Below the pieces are notes generated by a model. It was not told the DNA's origin, made no database searches, and saw only the letters and a list, made by a program, of their open reading frames with translations. Shown here piece by piece: positions 46,751 through 54,714 of a DNA stretch of 64,000 nt. The translations under genes and the position numbers were made by a program. Within the stretch, counting starts at the first letter, position 1, and every line of letters starts with the position of its first letter. Source of the stretch: Nitrospirota bacterium (GTDB taxonomy: Bacteria > Nitrospirota > JACRHL01); NCBI GenBank assembly GCA_029858285.1, contig JAOUFN010000007.1, forward strand, positions 1 through 64,000, given 5' to 3'.

Positions 46751-46937
46751 GCCCGGGTCACAGCCGTGGTTTGTGTTGCGGAGTCGGCGGTGCGTGCCGC
46801 GGTTCACAGGGAAGTGGACGCTGGGGTGGCCAGCGCCCGGGCCGTAAAAAGGGTCAGCACATATGACAGATGTCATGGTTCGCCCGCCGGATGTTGCTAC
46901 GATTCCCGCTGTTCGTTCCGTGTGGGGTGTGTCGTCA

Positions 46938-47627
46938 ATGGTTTGCATTCGTCCCCAATTGAGTTTGCGCGTGCTGCTGGCAGGTCTGGCGGTGTGGTTG
47001 TGCGCGACTGCGGCTCCCGGCTGGGCGGCGTCGCCAGCAGATCCGGTGCGTCAGCGCTTTGCCGGTGATTTTCAGGCGGCCATGGACGGTTACGCGCGTC
47101 TCGGTGCTGAGGCCGGGGCCAATGCGGCCAAGGGGTTGAAGCCACTGGACGCCACTTGGGACGGCCGCATGAAGGTGGTGGACCGGTTGCTGGTGCAGCA
47201 CGAATCAGTGTTCTTTCCAATGATGACCCGCCCCTGGAGTCGCGAGGCGGCGGTATTTTCCAACTTGCAGGGTGCCCGCATGTGGCTGTGGTCCATTCAT
47301 GACGGACTGCGGGACGGGGCGGCCGGAGTGAAAACCCTGGATGTGGTGGACGGTCGCGTGCGTGATGAGTTGCTGGCCAACTTCACGGCCTACCTCGAGA
47401 AGGCGCACTCGCTGATGGCGGGGGGCGAATTCAAGGGCTCGTATTTCGCCGACACCCACACTCCGGTGCTGGCCGATTACTGCGCCTACCCTGAAGACGG
47501 CAAGCGTGTGCGACCCGATTTCAAGGATCAGAATATTTTCAAGCAGTCTCCTGCGGGTCAGTCGGCTCGGAATGGTGGCGGTGGCGTTCAAATGCGGCCG
47601 GTAGTGGCTTCCACGGGAGGGTTCTGA
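46938..47627 (+). CDS. Exported protein of unknown function
   Basis: 229 residues from the ATG at 46938, chosen because it puts a signal peptide at the N-terminus (LRVLLAGLAVWLCATAAPGWAA); an ATG at 46863 with an AAGGG upstream would add 25 residues. The mature part is largely helical with no motif I recognise. It overlaps the next gene by one base (TGATG) and leads a three-gene set just before the oxidase cluster. Periplasmic location is inferred. Confidence 0.6.
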   Translation: MVCIRPQLSLRVLLAGLAVWLCATAAPGWAASPADPVRQRFAGDFQAAMDGYARLGAEAGANAAKGLKPLDATWDGRMKVVDRLLVQHESVFFPMMTRPWSREAAVFSNLQGARMWLWSIHDGLRDGAAGVKTLDVVDGRVRDELLANFTAYLEKAHSLMAGGEFKGSYFADTHTPVLADYCAYPEDGKRVRPDFKDQNIFKQSPAGQSARNGGGGVQMRPVVASTGGF

Positions 47628-48001
47628 TGCTGCGGGAGCCCGGCATCGAGGGGACGCAAGGGGAGCCCCGGCGGGGCGGCCTGGATGTGGACCACGACCT
47701 GATTGCCCAGGTGGACGCGTCCCGGGACCGTTACCAGGATTCCGACCTGTACCAGCAGATTCACCGCAGCCAGCGGACCATTCCATGGTGGCTGGTGGTG
47801 ATGCTGGCCGTTGTGGTGCTGCTGGCGGTGGCCCTGAACGCGCCGTTTCTCACCGGCGGGGGTGCCAACCCGATGGAGAAGCTGGCAGGCGGCCACGGGT
47901 CCGGGTCGTTCCTGGATATGGGTATGGCGTTGGCGCTGTTGTATGTGGGCGGCGGGTTTGCGGTGATCTTCTGGTTCACCTGGCGCCGCAAGGAGTCGTA
48001 G
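47627..48001 (+). CDS. Small membrane protein of unknown function
   Basis: 124 residues. A charged N-terminal ~48 residues, then two transmembrane helices (~53-73 and ~97-117) separated by a Gly-rich loop, ending with basic WRRKES. Not recognised. Start codon overlaps the previous stop; likely co-translated and possibly oxidase-associated. Confidence 0.6.
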   Translation: MLREPGIEGTQGEPRRGGLDVDHDLIAQVDASRDRYQDSDLYQQIHRSQRTIPWWLVVMLAVVVLLAVALNAPFLTGGGANPMEKLAGGHGSGSFLDMGMALALLYVGGGFAVIFWFTWRRKES

Positions 48002-48019
48002 GAGAGGTTCAGGTGCCGG

Positions 48020-48643
48020 TTGGCGGACACACGCAAAAAGGTGGTCGTCACGCTGGCGGTGTTGTTGACTTCCGCCGCGTTGGTGAGTTTAATACTCGCC
48101 ATTTCGCGGTATGTCGGGTTTCTTTCGCACCCGGAAGCTTGGCGGTACGCGCTGGTCTATCGGGTGGAACCCGTCGGGCAGGTTGCCGCGGGACTCAGGG
48201 TGCGGGCCGTGTCCCTCGGGGACGGAGCGGAAGGTGTGTCGTCCTTGCTGGCGAGCGCCTTCTGGATCTTTGAGGTGACTGTCGAGAACGTATCCGGCGG
48301 GCCGGTCGATGTGGATTTCGATCGTGTGACCCTCGGTTTTGGCGGGCGGGAGGAACGTGCCCTGACCGCCGAAGCGGCCCTCGGATTGTTCAACGAGCGG
48401 ATGACTGGTGCTTTCGCCTCGGCCTCGGCCCGGCGGGAGTACCAACGGGTTCTGGATCTGCTCCAGAACCGGGTACTCGGGGTGACCAGGGTGTTTCCGG
48501 GGTATTCCCGGGCCTCACTGGTGTTGTTTCAGCCCCATCCGGATCCCCCTGCTGCGGCAGAGCTGAAGCTGTACGGGATCCGGGCCGCAGGAGGTGATCC
48601 GGCGCCGCCGGTTGCCTTCCATCTCAGCCGGGAGACCGGGTAA
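48020..48643 (+). CDS. Membrane-anchored protein of unknown function
   Basis: 207 residues from a TTG, with GGAGAGG about 14 nt upstream. One N-terminal anchor helix (~8-29), then a beta-rich extracytoplasmic domain (WIFEVTVENVSGGPVDVDF) reminiscent of Ig-like or FixG/CtaG-like folds, but I cannot assign it. It lies 18 bp after the preceding gene and 132 bp before the oxidase small subunits. Confidence 0.55.
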   Translation: MADTRKKVVVTLAVLLTSAALVSLILAISRYVGFLSHPEAWRYALVYRVEPVGQVAAGLRVRAVSLGDGAEGVSSLLASAFWIFEVTVENVSGGPVDVDFDRVTLGFGGREERALTAEAALGLFNERMTGAFASASARREYQRVLDLLQNRVLGVTRVFPGYSRASLVLFQPHPDPPAAAELKLYGIRAAGGDPAPPVAFHLSRETG

Positions 48644-48775
48644 GGCGGTTTGGTCAAGTCGGCGCGGGGCTGGCAAAAATGCCGGCGCAGAACCGGCAGT
48701 GAGGTCGGGTAGAAGGGGTTGTGTAAGGACTGAAATCGGCGGTTGACGCCGGCAGTGAAAGGGAGGATGTAGCCC

Positions 48776-49024
48776 ATGCAAGGGAAGTTCCTGATTTGGG
48801 GTTTGGTCATCGCCGCAGCAGTGGTGGTGGAGGTGTTCTTCGCCAACCAGCCCAAAGTGTTTGGTGAGGACATCGGCGGGTATGCGTGGTACGGCCCGTA
48901 CGGTCCGTTCATGTACATCCTGATCACCTACGTTGCGGTGTGGGTGACGGGTGGTGTGTTGTGGTACAAGGACGCCATCGACGACATCGACGTCGACCGG
49001 AAGGATCCTTACCTGGACAACTAG
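48776..49024 (+). CDS. Two-helix small membrane protein, oxidase cluster
   Basis: 82 residues with transmembrane helices at ~6-23 and ~45-63, joined by a loop rich in Gly/Tyr (GGYAWYGPYGPF), and an acidic C-terminus. Not recognised; not CcoQ, which has one helix. Preceded by GGGAGG. First of four unfamiliar small membrane proteins around ccoN/ccoO. Confidence 0.65.
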   Translation: MQGKFLIWGLVIAAAVVVEVFFANQPKVFGEDIGGYAWYGPYGPFMYILITYVAVWVTGGVLWYKDAIDDIDVDRKDPYLDN

Positions 49025-49068
49025 TAACGGCGAGTGTCGTTCGAACGACAAGTAAAGGAGGGATCCTG

Positions 49069-49284
49069 ATGAGCAAATCGATGTGGACGGCCGTAATGAC
49101 GGTCGTGATGGTGCATGCGGGTGACATTGCGTTCGCCATGCAGAAGCCGGAGGCCGATCCGGCGCACCACGGGCCGGGGTGGTTGTCGGGTCTGGCGTCG
49201 TTGTCGGGCTTTATTCTTGCCTGGGCCAGTGTGGTGTTGATCTACATGATGGTCAGCGGCAAGGCCGGCAAGTACAAGGCGTAG
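49069..49284 (+). CDS. Small membrane protein, oxidase cluster
   Basis: 71 residues from the ATG at 49069, with a strong AAAGGAGGG upstream. An N-terminal hydrophobic segment (~5-24), a His-containing loop (ADPAHHGPGW) and a second helix (~41-62). Not recognised. Tight spacing and strong ribosome-binding site suggest high expression with the oxidase. Confidence 0.65.
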   Translation: MSKSMWTAVMTVVMVHAGDIAFAMQKPEADPAHHGPGWLSGLASLSGFILAWASVVLIYMMVSGKAGKYKA

Positions 49285-49316
49285 CACTGACTGTTGTACT
49301 TGGGAGGAGTGGCGTT

Positions 49317-49535
49317 ATGGAAAAAATGTTGACCTGGGTGTTGAACGGGATCTTTCTCGGCTTCGGTCTGGGGACCGTGATCGGCTCTGCCGCCAATCTT
49401 GGCGCCTGGGCCGGTCGTCATGATGTGTGGACGGGAGACTACCACTACATGTTTGCCTGGACCTTCGCAGTCGGCGCGCTGGTGGGCATCATCATGTTCA
49501 TGCTGATGAAGCAGCAGACCCCGGACAAGGGTTGA
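49317..49535 (+). CDS. Two-helix small membrane protein, oxidase cluster
   Basis: 72 residues from the ATG at 49317, with GGGAGGAG upstream. Two helices (~6-28 and ~44-64) joined by a loop with Trp/His/Tyr (GRHDVWTGDYHY). Not recognised. Lies 52 bp before ccoN and is probably a structural subunit or assembly factor of the oxidase. Confidence 0.65.
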   Translation: MEKMLTWVLNGIFLGFGLGTVIGSAANLGAWAGRHDVWTGDYHYMFAWTFAVGALVGIIMFMLMKQQTPDKG

Positions 49536-49587
49536 AATTTAGACTGACGGTGTCTGTGGATCCCGTCACCAAGAGGAGTTGTTTGGT

Positions 49588-51009
49588 ATGAGTACTGCAA
49601 CCGCTGCCTACGATGGCATCCGGCCTGGTACCGCCGCAAAACACGCGTTTTTCAGCGCTGTGGTGTGGCTGTGCATCGGGGCCTCGTTCGGGTTCTTTAC
49701 CAGCTTGCGTATCGCCTGGCCTGACTTGCTGAACGGCAAGGAAGTCATGGGTCCGCTGGCTTCGGCCTTTGCATTCGGGCGCGTGCGTCCGATGCACATT
49801 ACCCTGGTGATCTTTGGCTGGATCTCCATGGCGTTCGTCGCGGCCATGTATTACATGACCCCGGCGCTTTGCAACTGCCGGCTGTGGAGCGAGAAGCTCG
49901 GCCTGTGGAACATCTGGCTCTGGAACGTCGGCCTGGTGGTCGCCGCCATCTCCCTGCTTGTCGGCGCCAACTCGGGCCGCGAGTACCAGGAGCTGATCTG
50001 GCCGGTGGACATCTATGTGCTGGTGTTCATCCTCGGCTTCGCTGCGGTCAACACCTTCAACACGGTGTTGCAGCGTCGCACCCAGGGTATGTACATCACC
50101 ATCTGGTTCTTCCTGGGCGCCCTGGTGATGATCTGGATGACCTACTTCATCGGCGCGATCCCCGATCTGTTCCCGGTGACGGGTCTGAACGAGGCCTACA
50201 TGGTGTGGTGGCACGCGCACAACGTGCTCGGCCTGTGGATCACCCCGGTGTCCGCCGCGATCGCGTACTACGTGATCCCGAAGGTGACCGGTAACGTGCT
50301 CTACAGCCACAAGGTGGGCCACCTGCACTTCTGGACCATCGTGGCCTTCTACTCCACCCCCGGCGCGCACCACCTGATGGGTGCCCCGCTGCCGGAGTGG
50401 ATGAAGTCCTTCGCGTCGGTTTCCGGCGTGATGATCCTGATTCCGGCGCTGGCGTTCATCACCAACATGGTGCTGACCGTGCAGGGCAAGTGGCAGATGT
50501 TCTCGGATAACGTCTCCATCCAGTTTGCGCTCACCGGTACCCTGATGGCGGTGCCCCTGAATTTCCAGGGCGCCTTCCAGCAGACCCGCGCGATCAACTG
50601 GTACATCCACGGCACCCACTGGATCGTGGCGCACGCCCACTTTGCGCTGCTTGGCTTCTCGACCTTCATCGAGATTGGCGCGACCTACTACGCCATCGCC
50701 AAGCTGTTCCAGCGCAAGATCTACAGCCAGTCGTTGGCCACCACCCATTACTGGCTGACCACGGTCGGCTTCATCGGGTTCTGGACCACGTTGACCCTGG
50801 CTGGTCTGATCCAGGCTTCGGGTAAGGTGTACAACACCACGTTCATCGACGTGGTGTATGCCACCCACCCGTACATGGTCGGTCGTTCCCTGTTCGGTCT
50901 GACCATCGTGCTGGGCCAGTGGATCTTCCTCTACAACCTCTACAAAACTGCCACCGCGGGTGAGCCTGTGACGGAGAAGAATCCTCCGGCCACTGTCTAC
51001 TACACCTAG
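49588..51009 (+). CDS. ccoN: cbb3-type cytochrome c oxidase catalytic subunit (CcoN-like)
   Basis: 473 residues, about 12 transmembrane helices. Low-spin heme ligand His70 (RVRPMHITLV) and His351, CuB ligands His211 (WWHAHNVLG), His261 and His262, high-spin heme ligand His349 (VAHAH), and Tyr255 (FYSTPGAHH) where cbb3 enzymes have their cross-linked tyrosine. The residue four after His211 is not Glu, which argues against a NorB-type NO reductase. Q327 (NFQGAF) replaces a Glu found in typical CcoN (FEGP). Reduces oxygen to water with proton pumping. Followed by a CcoO-like gene, but no CcoP or CcoQ. Confidence 0.9.
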   Translation: MSTATAAYDGIRPGTAAKHAFFSAVVWLCIGASFGFFTSLRIAWPDLLNGKEVMGPLASAFAFGRVRPMHITLVIFGWISMAFVAAMYYMTPALCNCRLWSEKLGLWNIWLWNVGLVVAAISLLVGANSGREYQELIWPVDIYVLVFILGFAAVNTFNTVLQRRTQGMYITIWFFLGALVMIWMTYFIGAIPDLFPVTGLNEAYMVWWHAHNVLGLWITPVSAAIAYYVIPKVTGNVLYSHKVGHLHFWTIVAFYSTPGAHHLMGAPLPEWMKSFASVSGVMILIPALAFITNMVLTVQGKWQMFSDNVSIQFALTGTLMAVPLNFQGAFQQTRAINWYIHGTHWIVAHAHFALLGFSTFIEIGATYYAIAKLFQRKIYSQSLATTHYWLTTVGFIGFWTTLTLAGLIQASGKVYNTTFIDVVYATHPYMVGRSLFGLTIVLGQWIFLYNLYKTATAGEPVTEKNPPATVYYT

Positions 51010-51039
51010 GCACGGAACCGGGAAAGGAGAAACTTACCC

Positions 51040-51603
51040 ATGGGTGGTTATAAAGAGTACAAAATCGGGGTGATCATGTTCCTCGCCGTCTTCGGGATGG
51101 CGGTGTTCATGACCATCGGTATCGGAGGTGTGTACCTCGGATCCGTGCCAGCGACACAGCTGGCACTGGAGAAGCAGGTGCACTACGGCTCTTCGGCGTG
51201 GTCCATTCGGGACCCGCTGATGAAGGGCTGGAACCAGCCGAAGATCCAGAAGGCCGACGGCACGATGGTGTCCGATCCGGTCGGCGTCGGGAAGAAGATC
51301 TTCATCCGCGAGGGGTGCTGGCATTGCCACACCCTGCTGCCGGAGCAGACTTCCGACTGGGAATACTTCGGTGCGCCGCCTCTGGCGGGCGACTTCGTGG
51401 GCGAATCGCCCACGGTGATCGGTTCCGACCGCAAGGCTCCGGACCTGATGCATGTGGGCAGCCGTATGCCGTCGATGGCTTGGCACCTGCAGCACCACAA
51501 GGACCCGCGTTCGGTGCAGGCCAAGTCCATCATGCAGTCCTTCGACTTCCTTGAGACAAGTGAGTTGAAGGCGCTGGCGACTTACATGGTCAGCCTGAAG
51601 TAA
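51040..51603 (+). CDS. ccoO: CcoO-like membrane-anchored monoheme cytochrome c
   Basis: 187 residues: one N-terminal helix (~9-33) and a periplasmic c-type domain with heme motif CWHCH (93-97) in IREGCWHCHTLLPEQ, matching the CcoO context (YIREGC..CHSQMIRP). GSDRKAPDLMHVG corresponds to CcoO GPDLARVG. The axial-Met region is altered (SIMQSF for NMPAY). Likely passes electrons to the CcoN heme b; with no CcoP it may take them directly from soluble cytochromes. Confidence 0.8.
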   Translation: MGGYKEYKIGVIMFLAVFGMAVFMTIGIGGVYLGSVPATQLALEKQVHYGSSAWSIRDPLMKGWNQPKIQKADGTMVSDPVGVGKKIFIREGCWHCHTLLPEQTSDWEYFGAPPLAGDFVGESPTVIGSDRKAPDLMHVGSRMPSMAWHLQHHKDPRSVQAKSIMQSFDFLETSELKALATYMVSLK

Positions 51604-51676
51604 CAATTGCGCGCTTCCCGGGTGGGGCCTGTCCCCACCCGGGGGTCGCGCCAACGGTTGTAAGGGAGATATTCAC

Positions 51677-52111
51677 ATGGCAGGTCGCAAGCTGACCTTT
51701 GAAGAGCTCAAATGGGAGCTCTATGACGGCATCCGCGAGGGTGGCCGCCCCTGGCCGATCTTTATGGCCGCATTGATCGCCATGGTGATCTTCACTTCGG
51801 TGTTGGTCACCTTCCCGCTGTGGGGTGAGCGCAAGGACTACGACTTCCTCACGCCGGCGTTCAACTTCGATCAGCGTCCGTTCTTCCTCGAGCCGAGCAT
51901 CGTCGGCGAGATGAAGTACGTGGGCGTGGAGAAGGTGCCACCGTACTCCGGTTGCGTCACCGAAACTCCGGATCCGAACTGCACCCAGGCACCGACCTCC
52001 AACCAGGCCCCCTGGTTTGACGGTGGTTTCGTGCTCACCGTGGTGTGGGTGCTGGTGGTGGTGATCTCGTTGTACTTCGTGGCGGCCAAGTGCCCCACGT
52101 ACTACGAATAG
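51677..52111 (+). CDS. Two-helix membrane protein at the end of the oxidase cluster
   Basis: 144 residues with helices at ~26-48 and ~117-137. The ~65-residue loop between them is probably periplasmic and contains two cysteines (SGCVTETPDPNC) that could form a disulfide. Not recognised as CcoP, CcoQ, CcoH or CcoS. Strong AAGGGAG upstream; ends before a strong terminator, so it belongs to the oxidase transcript. Confidence 0.65.
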   Translation: MAGRKLTFEELKWELYDGIREGGRPWPIFMAALIAMVIFTSVLVTFPLWGERKDYDFLTPAFNFDQRPFFLEPSIVGEMKYVGVEKVPPYSGCVTETPDPNCTQAPTSNQAPWFDGGFVLTVVWVLVVVISLYFVAAKCPTYYE

Positions 52112-52217
52112 TCCGCCCCAGGAGAAACGCATCCGGCGGTGGGCCTTCGGCTTCTCCGTAGGGGGACCTTGTGGTCTCCGGGGAGGTTTCGGTCTCACGG
52201 ACGGTAACGGATGATTC

Positions 52218-52253
52218 AAGAGTGGGAGGCCCTCGCCTCCCACTCTTTTTTTT
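52218..52253 (+). terminator. Strong rho-independent terminator after the oxidase cluster
   Basis: A 13-bp perfect stem (52218-52230 with 52235-52247), CCTC loop and an eight-T run overlapping the stem end. The strongest terminator in the window; it isolates the oxidase transcript from pgi. Confidence 0.93.
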
Positions 52254-52394
52254 GGCAAAATCACACCGCAAGCGCCCCTTCAGGCCTGACTCCTGGTGCC
52301 GCCGGGGCGGAGCAGGGGAGATGGGGCAGGGCACCATCCCAATGGGCTTGGTGGGCCGACAGGGCAGGCCGCAGGCCCGCAAAAAGGAGCCGCA

Positions 52395-53789
52395 GTGAGC
52401 CGATTTACCCGACCGGACTGGATTTCCGCCCAGCGCGTGCAGTTGGACAGCCGCCTCGCCTTGGCCGATGCCGTCGGCCCGCAGCATGGCGTCAGCGCGC
52501 AGGAGCTGGCCGACCTGCTGCCCAACCTGCGGTCGGTACACGCGGAGCTTGGCCGCCGCCGCGCTAGCGGGGAGCTGGGTTTTTACCAGTTGCCAGGACA
52601 GGACATTACCCCGGTGCTGGAGGCGGCCAACTGGGTGCGGGATGGCTTCGACAATTTTCTGCTGGTGGGCATCGGCGGCTCGTCCCTGGGCCCCAAGGCG
52701 GCCCACGCTGCGCTGCGCTCTCCCCTGTACAACCTGCTTTCCCGCGAAGAACGTGGCGGGCCGCGCCTTTTCCTGCTGGAAAATATCGATCCGGTTACGG
52801 TATCTGCGGTGCTGCGGCATCTTGACCCGGCGCGCACCTGCGTCAATGTGGTGTCCAAATCCGGTGGTACGGCCGAGACCGCCGCTAACTACCTGGTGGC
52901 GCGGGAGTGGCTGGAAAAATCCGTCCAAAATCCCCGCGAGCACCTGATTGCCACCACCGACCCCGCCAACGGCGACCTGCGCCCGCTGGCGGAGAGGGAG
53001 GGGTGGCGGACGCTGCCGATTCCTCCTGACGTCGGCGGACGTTTTTCGCAGCTTGCGGCGGTGGGATTGCTGCCCGCAGCGGTGTGCGGTATCGATATTG
53101 CCGAACTTCTGGCCGGTGCTCACGACATGGACCTGCGCTGCGCCACCCCCGACCTGGACACCAACCCCGCCTATCGGCTGGCGGCCCTGCACTACCTGGC
53201 AGACACCCGCCACGGCAAGCCCATGGCGGTGATGATGCCCTATGCCGACGGCCTGCGGAGTCTGGCGGACTGGTTCGTGCAACTGTGGGCCGAAAGCCTG
53301 GGCAAGGAGCGCGACCTGTCGGGAAAAATCGTGCATACCGGCCAGACACCCCTGCCCGCGCTGGGGGCCAGCGATCAACACTCCCAGGTGCAACTGTTCG
53401 TGGAGGGGCCGAACGACAAGCTCATCACATTTTTGCGCGTGGAGCACTTTGCCGAGGCGGTCCAAATCCCCTCCCTGCATGGGGATGTGGGGTCCCTCGC
53501 CTATCTGGGCGGGGCCACGCTGGAGCGCCTGCTGAACGTGGAGCAGGCCGCCACCGAAGCGGTGCTGAGGGAGCGCCAGCGCCCCACCCTGCGGCTGACG
53601 GTTCCGGAATTGAACCCCTTTGCCATGGGCCAGTTGTTCTTTTTGTTCGAGGTGATGACCGCCTTTGCCGGTGGGCTGTACGGCATCAACGCCTTTGACC
53701 AGCCCGGCGTGGAGCACGGCAAGCGCCTGACCTATGGCGCCTTCGGGCGCGCGGGGTATCCGGACCTGATGGGGGGTGGCGGGAAATAA
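52395..53789 (+). CDS. pgi: Glucose-6-phosphate isomerase
   Basis: 464 residues from the GTG at 52395, with AAGGAG 5-6 nt upstream. VGIGGSSLGPKAA, VVSKSGGTAET (phosphate site), DVGGRFSQLAAVG and ASDQHSQVQLFVEGP, with the catalytic His/Glu regions intact. Interconverts glucose-6-phosphate and fructose-6-phosphate. Stands alone between a terminator and a gene-poor stretch. Confidence 0.94.
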   Translation: MSRFTRPDWISAQRVQLDSRLALADAVGPQHGVSAQELADLLPNLRSVHAELGRRRASGELGFYQLPGQDITPVLEAANWVRDGFDNFLLVGIGGSSLGPKAAHAALRSPLYNLLSREERGGPRLFLLENIDPVTVSAVLRHLDPARTCVNVVSKSGGTAETAANYLVAREWLEKSVQNPREHLIATTDPANGDLRPLAEREGWRTLPIPPDVGGRFSQLAAVGLLPAAVCGIDIAELLAGAHDMDLRCATPDLDTNPAYRLAALHYLADTRHGKPMAVMMPYADGLRSLADWFVQLWAESLGKERDLSGKIVHTGQTPLPALGASDQHSQVQLFVEGPNDKLITFLRVEHFAEAVQIPSLHGDVGSLAYLGGATLERLLNVEQAATEAVLRERQRPTLRLTVPELNPFAMGQLFFLFEVMTAFAGGLYGINAFDQPGVEHGKRLTYGAFGRAGYPDLMGGGGK

Positions 53790-54378
53790 TCCCGACCGCA
53801 GGCCGCGACAAAAAATCCGTGCCGTCCGTCCGCCCCGGTTGCGGTGGCGCTTCGCGGTTCGGGAAGCCAAATTGCACCCCCTGATCCGTCAATCGGTTAC
53901 ACGCCGGGGGTGGCGGAAATATCCTGGCGTGACAATGAGTTATGACGCCCTTTGGGGGTTTATCCGATTGCGATGTGGGGGGGCGTGCCCGCGCCGCACG
54001 GGGAGCGGGCCGGGCGGCATCGGGCGCTGCGCAGGCCGGGAAATGCAGGGTGTGGGAAAATCGCCCCGAAAAATGACCTAACCCGTTGATATGGCGGATA
54101 AGAATTCCGGGTGCGGAGGTTTTTAGCGGCGGTTTTTTCGCAGGTTTTCGGGGAAAGGGGCCACGAAAAAACAAAGGGTTCGGTGTCCAAAAGTCCGCGC
54201 TGTGGTGGCGGAAAGGCCGTTGCTAAGCAAAAAGGCGCGGCCAGATTCGCGAGGAACGCAGGCCAGCCACTGGTTTTACGCGAAAACCGCAGCGGGATGT
54301 GCCCGCCCTCCGGACATGTCCGGCGACTTACCGTGGGCACCCCCGACCTCCAACAGCAACTGGAAACCAGCCCAATGG

Positions 54379-54398
54379 ATTTCCGCCTGCACGGGAAT
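54379..54398. repeat. dRS3-like 20-bp inverted repeat
   Basis: ATTTCCGCCTGCACGGGAAT fits the ATTCCC-N8-GGGAAT pattern of Neisseria dRS3 elements with one mismatch. Similar units are scattered in many proteobacterial genomes and can be integration sites for filamentous phage. Confidence 0.5.
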
Positions 54399-54429
54399 GA
54401 CATCAAGAGGGGGGCAGGTTAAGTGGAAC

Positions 54430-54463
54430 TGTAGGTTGGGGGGAAGGTAGCGAAGCCTAACAC
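54430..54463. repeat. REP-like palindromic element
   Basis: The segment from TGTAGGTTGGGG through AGCGAAGCCTAACAC is an imperfect palindrome (TAGGTT against AAGCCTAA) resembling the widespread GTAGGTTGGGG...CGAACCCCAACA intergenic repeat. Adjacent to the broken small ORF. Confidence 0.45.
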
Positions 54464-54503
54464 CATGCCTATTGGGCCGAAAAAGCCAGCTAAGGAAATT
54501 AAA

Positions 54504-54714
54504 ATGGTCAGTGTGAAACACACAGGTAATGCCATCATCCCCGTCAGCAAACAGTCCAAGATGCATCAGGCGTTCGATTTCCCCAACTCCGGGGACAAAA
54601 TACTTGATTGCCGAGAATGATCTCGAGGTCGGGTGGGATTTTGAGGCGGTAACCAGTTGCAATATCAGGGCAGTATTTTCTGCCCTGAAAAGCGAATGGA
54701 AGGGGTCCTCCTAA
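54504..54714 (+). pseudogene. Small frameshifted ORF of unknown function
   Basis: ATG at 54504 with a perfect AAGGA 7 nt upstream reads MVSVKHTGNAIIPVSKQSK... and stops at 54620. After NSGDK the reading continues sensibly in the +1 frame (YLIAENDLEVGWDFEAVTSC) to a TAA at 54712-54714. Removing one A from the run AAAA near 54597-54601 would restore one frame of about 69 residues. Base composition is more AT-rich than the surroundings, suggesting transferred DNA, a decayed gene or a sequencing error. Its end overlaps the convergent giant gene's stop. Confidence 0.4.
54666..54687. other. Perfect hairpin at the 3' end of the giant gene
   Basis: CAGGGCAG (54666-54673) pairs with CTGCCCTG (54680-54687) around a 6-nt loop, 24 bp past the giant gene's stop. 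It could mark the end of that minus-strand transcript, but no T run follows on that strand. Confidence 0.4.

Larger units (their letters stand above)
53790..54503. other. Gene-poor stretch with dispersed-repeat-like elements
   Basis: 714 bp without a convincing gene. Open frames here are high-GC shadows. It contains a dRS3-like 20-mer and a REP-like palindrome, both of kinds found between genes in many proteobacteria, plus short A/T runs near 54120-54180. Confidence 0.5.

Noticed and set aside
49588-51009. CcoN-like protein as a NorB-type nitric oxide reductase
   Set aside because: The tyrosine typical of cbb3 oxidases is present (Tyr255) and the NorB glutamate four residues after the first metal histidine is absent, so oxygen reduction is the better call.
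52035-53870. A 611-codon minus-strand open frame opposite pgi and the end of the oxidase cluster
   Set aside because: It runs antisense through pgi and the strong terminator and has no family motif.
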